From: an uncultured Collinsella sp.
GTDB taxonomy: Bacteria > Actinomycetota > Coriobacteriia > Coriobacteriales > Coriobacteriaceae
Length of the DNA: 5,880 bases
Direction: 5' to 3'
Assembly: GCA_958447915.1 (NCBI GenBank)
Contig: CAUDCB010000127.1
Coordinates: 1 to 5,880 of the forward strand
Every line of letters starts with the position of its first letter. Within the stretch, counting starts at the first letter, position 1. Positions 1 through 4,524 of this stretch are shown piece by piece. Both the position numbers and the translations under genes were made by a program. The notes below the pieces were generated by a model. It was not told where the DNA came from, did not search any database, and saw nothing but the letters and a program-made list of their open reading frames with translations.

Positions 1-212
1 CCACCGGCGTGCGCGAGGGCAAGCGCGCCTACGACTGGCCCTGCATCATCCGCTGCATCAACACCGTCGATGTCATGACCGCCGAGGTACCTGAGCTCGA
101 CTGGGCGCTGCTCAAGCGCATTACCGCTCGCGTGACCGCCGAGGTCTCCGGTATTTGCCGCGTTTGCTACGACCTCACGCCGAAGCCCGTCGGCACGGTC
201 GAGTGGGAGTAA
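1..212 (+). CDS. guaA: GMP synthase (glutamine-hydrolysing), C-terminal end, partial
   Basis: This is the 3' end of a gene that begins left of the window; codons are read from base 3 and stop at TAA 210-212, leaving 69 complete residues. GMP synthase converts XMP, ATP and glutamine to GMP in the cytoplasm, the last step of guanine nucleotide synthesis. The visible part is the C-terminal dimerisation domain, which also helps form the XMP site. Diagnostic stretches are the TVDVMTAE segment (most homologues have a similar S/T-x-D-x-MTA), the E-V-S-G-I-C-R-V-C-Y-D-L-T segment, and the final KPVGTVEWE, matching the near-universal KPP.TIEWE terminus of the family. The end is therefore intact. The N-terminal glutaminase and ATP-pyrophosphatase domains are not in view. 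A strong terminator follows 13 bases after the stop, so this is the last gene of its transcript and is functionally unrelated to the genes that follow. Confidence 0.95.
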   Translation, partial: TGVREGKRAYDWPCIIRCINTVDVMTAEVPELDWALLKRITARVTAEVSGICRVCYDLTPKPVGTVEWE

Positions 213-225
213 GCTAACTCACCTA

Positions 226-258
226 GCCCCCGTTTCCGCTTGGAAGCGGGGGCTTTTT
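226..258 (+). terminator. Intrinsic terminator of guaA
   Basis: A 12-bp stem (226-237 with 242-253, one T-G wobble at 233/246) encloses a four-base GCTT loop and is followed at once by five T residues (254-258). It begins 13 bases after the guaA stop. There is no T-run on the opposite side, so it should terminate only plus-strand transcription and not the convergent kinase transcript. Confidence 0.93.
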
Positions 259-309
259 GCTGGCGCTTCGCCCAATTTCGCGCATCTTGGGCCTCACGTA
301 TCCTGCGAA

Positions 310-1485
310 CTAACAGATGTGACAAAGGGGCAGTTCCTTTGTCGCATCTTCGATGTTATGCGCGGGAAGAGTCACGAGCATGGTCGTTCCGCGCTCCGAG
401 CTCTCTTCGACCTCGATGGAGCCGCCGTGGAGTGCGGCAATCTCCCAGACCAGTGCAAGCCCCAGCCCCACGCCGCCATATGCCCTGCTGCGCGATTTGT
501 CGACGCGAAAGAAGGGCTGAAAGATGCTCGTCTGGTATTGCTCGGGAATGCCCGGTCCCTGGTCGCGCACGCGTAGCAGCACGCGGTCGCCTTCGGCGCA
601 GGCGTTGATTTGCACGGTCGAGTTGGGCGCGCTATAGCGTATGGCGTTTTCGGTCAAGTTGAACAGCAACCGATAGATCAGCGTGTCGCTGCCGATCGTT
701 TGCGCGTCGCCCTCACTTGTAAGCGTGATGTCTTTTTGCTCGGCAAGGGGTGCCAGGTCCGTGAGCACTTCTTCGATCATCGGCGCTAGGTCAATCACAT
801 CGTTGCAAGGGACACTGCGCAGCTCGCTCATCTCGAGCAGGGTCTTTGTCATGTGCGTCATTCGCTCGGTCTGCTCCTGCAGCAGCCCGAGCAGGCTCGC
901 TGTATCGGCATCGACGTCGGGGTGCTCGGCGCAAAACAGCTCAACCTGGGCCTGCATGAGCGCAAGCGGCGTGCGCAGTTCGTGCGCCGCATTGCCCGTA
1001 AACTGTCTTTGTGCGGAAAATCCCTCGTCAAGGCGGGTAATCATGTCGTTAAACGACGCGCTGCAGCGCCTGAGTTCAGATGGCACGTCCTCGCTGATTT
1101 TTGTGTCGGCGAGGTTGTCGGGCCGCACGCTCTCGACTTGCGTCGCAAAGAAGCGCAACGGCCGCAGCGCATGTCCGCTCACAAAGTAGGCCAGCACGCC
1201 GCCGAGCAGCGTCACCGCTGCAGTTATATACCAGCTCGTCGCGCCAAACGATTCTTGGGCGTCGTTCACGACGATGGTCAGCGCGTCGTCGAGCTCTTTG
1301 TTTGTCGGGTCAAATGAGCTGGGCGAGGCCGCCTCCACCTTGCTGTGCGCCGATAGTTCATTGCCGATCGAGTCCATGTAGCGCATGCCGGAGTAGCCAA
1401 CCAGGCAATTCATAAGTACGCAGGTTGAACATATCAGCAGTGCCGTCATCAACGTGATGCGCCACTGCAGCGACAGCCGCTTCAT
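310..1485 (-). CDS. HAMP-domain sensor histidine kinase
   Basis: This 391-residue membrane kinase is the partner of the response regulator directly upstream; it should autophosphorylate on His and pass phosphate to that regulator. Visible order: short cytoplasmic N-terminus, TM1 about 8-30, a short extracytoplasmic loop about 31-83 with no fold I recognise, TM2 about 84-104, HAMP linker about 104-160, H-box with HELRTPL (His168), N-box NLTENAIRYS (Asn280), G1 box DQGPGIP (308-314), F-box FQPFFRVDK (322-330), and G2 box GGVGLGLAL (337-345). All catalytic boxes are intact. Its ATG overlaps the regulator's TGA as ATGA (1485-1482), with GGAGG at 1497-1493 giving 7-nt spacing, so the two are translationally coupled. 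Oddities: TM1 carries three cysteines (19, 22, 27, the first two as CSTC). The protein ends in CHIC, and residues 380-390 are encoded by a 33-bp palindrome. The stimulus is unknown; a redox or envelope cue is only a guess from the divergent neighbour operon. Confidence 0.95.
   Translation of the reverse strand: MKRLSLQWRITLMTALLICSTCVLMNCLVGYSGMRYMDSIGNELSAHSKVEAASPSSFDPTNKELDDALTIVVNDAQESFGATSWYITAAVTLLGGVLAYFVSGHALRPLRFFATQVESVRPDNLADTKISEDVPSELRRCSASFNDMITRLDEGFSAQRQFTGNAAHELRTPLALMQAQVELFCAEHPDVDADTASLLGLLQEQTERMTHMTKTLLEMSELRSVPCNDVIDLAPMIEEVLTDLAPLAEQKDITLTSEGDAQTIGSDTLIYRLLFNLTENAIRYSAPNSTVQINACAEGDRVLLRVRDQGPGIPEQYQTSIFQPFFRVDKSRSRAYGGVGLGLALVWEIAALHGGSIEVEESSERGTTMLVTLPAHNIEDATKELPLCHIC
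316..348. repeat. 33-bp near-perfect palindrome overlapping the 3' end of the kinase gene
   Basis: Arms 316-328 and 336-348 pair over 13 bp (one G-T wobble at 320/344) around a 7-nt centre (329-335). It lies almost wholly inside the kinase coding sequence and, read on the minus strand, encodes exactly residues 380-390, immediately before the last Cys codon and TAG. Neither side has a T-run, so it is not a standard intrinsic terminator. It resembles a dispersed REP-like palindrome or a 3'-end stabilising hairpin; which one cannot be decided from one copy. Confidence 0.7.
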
Positions 1486-2156
1486 TTGCCGTCCTCCATA
1501 ACGTAGCCTTCGCCGATTCGGTTGCGGATGGGGTCGTGCCCCAACGCGCCGCGCAGCTTTTTGCGCAGCGACGAGATGTGCACGCGGGTCGCGTTGCTAA
1601 AGCTGTTGACGCTGCTGTCCCATACATGCTCGATAAGCTCTTCCTGGCTCACCGGCCGCCCCTGGTTAAGCATCAGGTATTCCAAGATGCCGGTCTCCTT
1701 GCGCGTGAGGGATAGGGTCTCGCCGCCCACGGAGGCGAGGCGCGCTTTGGTGTCAAAGCTCAGCGATCCACAGGTTAGAACAACGTCGTTTTGCGTAAAG
1801 TGCCTGAGCGTGAGGCTGCGGATGCGTGCCGCCAGCTCGTCAAGATGGAACGGCTTGGTGAGGTAGTCGTTGGCGCCCGCATCGAGCCCCGCCACCTTGT
1901 CGGAGACTTCGCCGCGTGCCGAGAGCACGAGCACCTTGGTCTCGCAATCAGTTGTTCTGAGTTGCCTGAGCACGGTCATGCCGTCGACATGGGGGAGATT
2001 GAGGTCGAGCACGACAAGATCAAAGGTCTCGACATCGAGTAGATCGAGGGCCTGCTGCCCGTCGTAGCAGCAGTCGACGCTATAGGCCAAGTTGCGCAGG
2101 CTGCGTGCGATCGCATCGCACAGCGCCCGCTCGTCCTCGACGACCAAGATGCGCAT
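1482..2156 (-). CDS. OmpR/PhoB-family response regulator
   Basis: This 224-residue cytoplasmic DNA-binding regulator is first in a two-gene operon with the sensor kinase. The receiver domain (about 1-118) has the acidic pair Glu7/Asp8, phospho-acceptor Asp51 in VVLDLNLP, the switch Ser79 in LVLSA, Tyr98, and Lys101 in the LTKPF motif. A winged-helix Trans_Reg_C domain fills about 125-221: LSLTRKE (148-154) opens it, the RVHISSLRKKL stretch (191-201) is the recognition-helix region, and IGEGYVM (214-220) is the typical C-terminal hairpin. Length is usual for the family. The start is supported by AAGGAG at 2168-2163, 6 nt upstream of the ATG. It diverges from the redox operon across about 90 bp, so autoregulation and control of that operon are the obvious hypotheses; neither is shown directly. 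The nearest named family is the QseB/BasR/PmrA-like group, but I do not assign a gene name. Confidence 0.95.
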   Translation of the reverse strand: MRILVVEDERALCDAIARSLRNLAYSVDCCYDGQQALDLLDVETFDLVVLDLNLPHVDGMTVLRQLRTTDCETKVLVLSARGEVSDKVAGLDAGANDYLTKPFHLDELAARIRSLTLRHFTQNDVVLTCGSLSFDTKARLASVGGETLSLTRKETGILEYLMLNQGRPVSQEELIEHVWDSSVNSFSNATRVHISSLRKKLRGALGHDPIRNRIGEGYVMEDGK

Positions 2157-2184
2157 AACGTTCTCCTTGCATAGTCATTCACGC

Positions 2185-2212
2185 TTAACACGGATTTTAT
2201 AGTCGGTATGGT
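2185..2212 (+). promoter_or_regulatory. Candidate promoter(s) for the CxxC-polyferredoxin-TlpA operon
   Basis: Two alternatives lie here. One is TTAACA (2185-2190), 16 nt, then TATGGT (2207-2212). The other is a better -10, TATAGT (2198-2203), with no clear -35, as in promoters that depend on a response regulator. Either places the transcript start between the divergent genes and upstream of the AAAGGAG at 2231. The TATAGT overlaps the opposing minus-strand -10, so the two divergent promoters may exclude each other. A direct repeat ATAGTC occurs at 2171-2176 and 2199-2204 and could be part of an operator, but this is weak. Confidence 0.4.
2196..2201 (-). promoter_or_regulatory. Candidate -10 element for the two-component operon
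   Basis: On the minus strand this reads TATAAA, a five-of-six match to the consensus. It would give a leader of about 33 nt before the regulator ATG at 2156. No good -35 element is seen 16-18 nt upstream, which would fit an activator-dependent promoter. The prediction is by eye only. Confidence 0.35.
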
Positions 2213-2230
2213 CCAATGGGTCGCGAAACG

Positions 2231-2237
2231 AAAGGAG
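2231..2237 (+). promoter_or_regulatory. Ribosome binding site fixing a TTG start
   Basis: AAAGGAG lies 8 nt upstream of the TTG at 2246. It decides the start of the 48-residue CxxC gene: an in-frame ATG at 2216 has no comparable site and would sit at or before the predicted transcript start, and the in-frame GTG at 2237 lies inside the site itself. Confidence 0.75.
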
Positions 2238-2245
2238 TGGTCAGA

Positions 2246-2392
2246 TTGTTCAAAGCGATTAAGCCTGTGGCGCAGGTGGCTTTGCTGATCGTTGGGGTAG
2301 CCATGGTGTGCTTTGGCGTTATGCGCGGCGAGGCAGATGCCGTGCTGGCCAAGGCAATCAGGCTGTGCTTGGAGTGTATCGGAATTGGATAA
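2246..2392 (+). CDS. CD1871A-like CXXC motif-containing small membrane protein
   Basis: This gene encodes a 48-residue protein with a TTG start. It has a short basic N-terminus (MFKAIK), one hydrophobic helix about 8-26, then a GVMRGEAD turn and an amphipathic stretch ending in LCLECIGIG, with Cys41 and Cys44 forming CLEC four residues from the end. The helix, the G-x-x-RGE turn, and the C-L-E-C-I-G-I-G tail match my memory of the small family named after Clostridioides difficile CD1871A. That family has no established function and commonly sits beside a 4Fe-4S polyferredoxin, as here. By the positive-inside rule the N-terminus is cytoplasmic and the CxxC faces outward, where it could exchange electrons with the TlpA-like lipoprotein or bind a metal; this is inference. 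It is the first gene of the operon and overlaps the next by 8 nt. An alternative ATG at 2216 would give 58 residues but lacks a ribosome site. Confidence 0.85.
   Translation: MFKAIKPVAQVALLIVGVAMVCFGVMRGEADAVLAKAIRLCLECIGIG
2371..2374 (+). promoter_or_regulatory. Probable ribosome binding site for the polyferredoxin TTG start
   Basis: GGAG inside the 3' end of the small CxxC gene lies 10 nt before the TTG at 2385. It supports a coupled start over the upstream in-frame ATGs at 2313 and 2337, which lie deep inside the preceding gene and would encode a non-family N-terminus. Confidence 0.5.
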
Positions 2393-3296
2393 AAGAAAAA
2401 ACACTGCATCGCATCTTTTGGCGAGATTCCGCGGATTGATTCAGGCGGCGGCGACGCTTGCGACCAATATTCACCTGCCTAACTTTGCCAAGGGAGGCAT
2501 CTACCAGGGGGCGGGCAAAGCCGTCTGCGTGCCGGGGCTCAACTGCTACTCGTGTCCGGCGGCCTCGGGTGCGTGCCCTATCGGGTCGTTTCAGTCGGTG
2601 GTGGGCTCGTCTAAGTTCAGCTTTTCGTATTACGTCACCGGAACGCTCATTTTGATCGGCGTGCTGCTGGGGCGTTTTGTATGCGGCTTTTTGTGCCCGT
2701 TTGGATGGCTGCAAGAGCTTTTGCATAAGATTCCCAGCAAGAAGCTCTCCACGAAAAAGCTCAAGCCGCTCACGTACATCAAGTATGCCGTGCTGCTGTT
2801 TGCCGTGGTGCTGCTGCCCGTCTTGGTGGTTAACGATGTGGGTATGGGCGACCCGTTCTTTTGCAAGTACATCTGCCCGCAGGGTGTGCTCGAGGGCGCG
2901 ATTCCGCTGTCCATCATGAATACGGGAATCCGCTCCGCGCTGGGAAAGCTCTTTACCTGGAAGCTCGCGATCCTCATTGTGGTTGCGGTGCTGAGCGTGC
3001 TGTTCTACCGCCCCTTCTGTAAATGGATTTGCCCCCTCGGCGCATTTTATGCACTCATGAACAAGGTGTCGTTGCTGGGGATTCAGGTCGATCATTGTAA
3101 ATGCGTCTCGTGCGGCAAGTGCGCCAAGGTGTGCCAGATGGACGTGGACGTTACGCGTACGCCCGACCATGCCGAGTGCATTCGTTGCGGCAAATGCGTG
3201 GGCGCGTGCCCCGTCGATGCTATTAGCTTTCGCTATGGGCTGGGTGTGACGGGCGACAAACCCGCGCAGTCCACGCAAGCCTGCGAAAACAAATAG
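2385..3296 (+). CDS. NapH-like 4Fe-4S membrane polyferredoxin
   Basis: Read from the TTG at 2385 this is a 303-residue protein of the NapH/YccM/CcoG-type membrane ferredoxin group, which moves electrons between cytoplasmic and membrane or extracytoplasmic partners. An N-terminal cysteine cluster (Cys48, 54, 57, 64 in CVPGLNCYSCP and ACPIG) precedes membrane helices at about 82-101, 131-151 and 193-209. Between and after them are the paired motifs GFLCPFGW (Cys100, Cys104), FFCKYICPQG (Cys160, Cys164) and FCKWICPLGA (Cys212, Cys216), typical of Fer4_5 repeats. The C-terminus holds two full 4Fe-4S motifs, CVSCGKCAKVC (240-250) and CIRCGKCVGACP (265-276). Start choice: upstream ATGs (2313, 2337) would read through the CxxC gene and give an unrelated N-terminus; TTG yields MDKRKN as in relatives I recall. 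No internal Met occurs until Met154, so ATG-based calling would misplace the start. It is second in a three-gene operon with a TlpA-like lipoprotein, its likely electron acceptor (inference). Confidence 0.9.
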   Translation: MDKRKNTASHLLARFRGLIQAAATLATNIHLPNFAKGGIYQGAGKAVCVPGLNCYSCPAASGACPIGSFQSVVGSSKFSFSYYVTGTLILIGVLLGRFVCGFLCPFGWLQELLHKIPSKKLSTKKLKPLTYIKYAVLLFAVVLLPVLVVNDVGMGDPFFCKYICPQGVLEGAIPLSIMNTGIRSALGKLFTWKLAILIVVAVLSVLFYRPFCKWICPLGAFYALMNKVSLLGIQVDHCKCVSCGKCAKVCQMDVDVTRTPDHAECIRCGKCVGACPVDAISFRYGLGVTGDKPAQSTQACENK

Positions 3297-3331
3297 GTAC
3301 CTATATAAGTTTCGATATAAACGGAGGAACC

Positions 3332-4294
3332 ATGAAACTGTCAAAAATTGCGGCCTTGTTGATGCTGCCCGTGCTGGCGCTGACTCTCGCGGCGTGCTCT
3401 GCCCCCAAGGGCGACGCGAAGGATGCCACGAGCGGCGATGCGCAGATTGCCGAGCTTGTGGCACAAAAGCCGTCGAGCGCCGAGGAGGCGGCCAAACTGT
3501 ACCAGCAGCTGCTGCAAAAGGAAAACGAGATCTTTGCGAGCGATAACGCCCTATGGGAAAAGGTGTTCCTTGCGGCCAACAAAGACACTCCCATGATTGA
3601 GGACGGCAAGAACTACGGTGACTTCTTGCTCGATACCATCGAGGGCGCCAAGGATCAGTTTGCGGCTGACGAGCTTAAGACGCTTAAGGCCGGCGCGCAG
3701 CAGGTCAAGGAGATCGAGGACAAGCTCATGGCGCTGGAGAAGGAGTTCCCCGGATGTGGCAGCACGCCCGGCGAGGGGGAGAGCGTTGATGCCTCGACCG
3801 CGGGTATGACCAACGGCGAGAGCGGGGAGACGAAGTTCCCCAGCTTTAAGGGCAAGGACTTGGACGGCAACGATGTAAACAGCGACGAGCTGTTCTCCAA
3901 GAACAAGGTCACCGTCATGAACTTCTGGTTTACCACCTGCAAGCCGTGCGTGGGAGAGCTGGGCGATCTGGAGAAGCTCAACAAGGAGCTTGCCGAGAAG
4001 GGCGGCCAGGTCGTGGGCGTTAATTCCTTTACGCTCGATGGCAATAAAGACGAGGTGGCCGATGCTAAGGACGTGCTTTCCAAGAAGGGCGTGACGTATA
4101 AGAACATCTGGTTTAAGTCGGACAGCGAGGCCGGAAAGTTCACCTCCAACCTGTACTCGTTCCCGACCACCTACGTGATCGACCAGAACGGTAACATTGT
4201 GGGAGAGCCGATCATGGGCGGCATCAACTCCGCTGAGCAGCGCGAGGCGCTCAACAAACTGATCGATCAGGCACTCGCGAAGAGCGAACAGTAA
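3332..4294 (+). CDS. TlpA/thioredoxin-like lipoprotein
   Basis: This 320-residue secreted lipoprotein has a basic start (MKLSK), a hydrophobic signal, and a lipobox LAAC ending at Cys22, predicted to be lipidated and anchored on the outer face of the membrane. Residues about 38-140 are a charged, probably all-helical region with no fold I recognise, followed by a G/S/E-rich linker with an extra Cys142. A thioredoxin/TlpA fold occupies about 165-318, with the active site FWFTTCKPC (Cys203 and Cys206), the cis-proline in SFPTTYVID (Pro278), and a C-terminal helix. The fold marks a thiol-disulfide oxidoreductase, most often a reductant. GGAGG (3323-3327) lies 4 nt before the ATG, slightly close but strong. 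It follows the polyferredoxin by 35 AT-rich bases with no terminator between, and a strong terminator comes after it, so it ends the operon. Its downstream substrate is not visible; in other bacteria such proteins reduce methionine sulfoxide reductases or haem-maturation thiols. Confidence 0.93.
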   Translation: MKLSKIAALLMLPVLALTLAACSAPKGDAKDATSGDAQIAELVAQKPSSAEEAAKLYQQLLQKENEIFASDNALWEKVFLAANKDTPMIEDGKNYGDFLLDTIEGAKDQFAADELKTLKAGAQQVKEIEDKLMALEKEFPGCGSTPGEGESVDASTAGMTNGESGETKFPSFKGKDLDGNDVNSDELFSKNKVTVMNFWFTTCKPCVGELGDLEKLNKELAEKGGQVVGVNSFTLDGNKDEVADAKDVLSKKGVTYKNIWFKSDSEAGKFTSNLYSFPTTYVIDQNGNIVGEPIMGGINSAEQREALNKLIDQALAKSEQ

Positions 4295-4319
4295 GTCCGT
4301 GGGGCAGACAACTGAAGGG

Positions 4320-4347
4320 GAGTCGCTGGAAACAGCGACTCTTTTTT
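4320..4347 (+). terminator. Intrinsic terminator ending the redox operon
   Basis: A perfect 9-bp stem (4320-4328 with 4333-4341) is closed by a GAAA tetraloop and followed by six T residues (4342-4347). It begins 25 bases after the lipoprotein stop. It separates the three-gene operon from the rhodanese fragment and flavoprotein, although readthrough could still feed them because no convincing promoter is seen between 4348 and 4520. Confidence 0.95.
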
Positions 4348-4365
4348 CTGCTTCGGGGTAGCATC

Positions 4366-4524
4366 ATGGGTATACGTCGAAAGGGCACGCAGCTTTTCGT
4401 GCATTGCCTGAGCGGTGCGCGAAGCAACCAAGCTGTGAGTTTTCTTAAGCGTTCTGGGTATGGCAGTGTCAAGAATATCGGCGGCATAAGCGGCTACACG
4501 GGAAAGGTGGTGCGTTGGCTATGA
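4366..4524 (+). pseudogene. Truncated rhodanese domain (C-terminal half only)
   Basis: An open frame of 52 codons from ATG 4366 encodes the second half of a rhodanese (sulfurtransferase) domain. QLFVHCLSGARSNQAVSFL contains the catalytic loop, C-L-S-G-A-R-S with Cys14, and GYGSVKNIGGISGYTGKVV is the usual final strand and helix (compare C-x-x-G-x-R-S and G-Y-x-x-V-x-N-x-x-G-G in the family). A complete single-domain rhodanese is about 100 residues. The N-terminal half, with its DVR motif, is missing, and only 71 bases including a terminator separate this ORF from the previous gene, so it cannot lie upstream in another frame. The 3' end is intact and overlaps the flavoprotein start as ATGA, so a full gene was probably once coupled to it. 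It may be a deletion remnant or be retained for coupling. A G-rich patch at 4355-4358 gives at best a poor ribosome site. Translation and activity are doubtful. Confidence 0.75.

Noticed and set aside
270..292. Hairpin GCCCAA...TTGGGC downstream of the kinase stop as its terminator
   Set aside because: The stem is only 6 bp with an 11-nt loop and has no T-run on the minus strand, so it is not supported as an intrinsic terminator.
240..608. A 122-codon plus-strand frame, with others at 319-576, 683-1189 and 853-1317
   Set aside because: All are antisense to the histidine kinase, whose catalytic boxes are intact; the products are Arg/Ser-rich shadows typical of GC-rich DNA.
2216..2245. ATG 2216 as the start of the CxxC small protein
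   Set aside because: It is in frame and would add 10 residues, but it has no upstream Shine-Dalgarno and sits at the predicted transcript start, whereas TTG 2246 has AAAGGAG at ideal spacing and gives the expected family N-terminus.
1976..2404. A minus-strand frame crossing the divergent intergenic region
   Set aside because: It covers the promoter region and the CxxC gene and runs into the regulator in a different frame; it has no ribosome site and no domain.
3297..3331. AT-rich gap before the lipoprotein as a separate promoter
   Set aside because: There are TATA-like strings but no plausible -35 at the correct distance; cotranscription with the polyferredoxin is the simpler reading.
2358..3464. 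A 368-codon open frame on the minus strand
   Set aside because: It lies antisense to the polyferredoxin and the lipoprotein signal region, has His/Arg/Gln-rich low-complexity composition with no recognisable domain, and competes with genes with full motif support.
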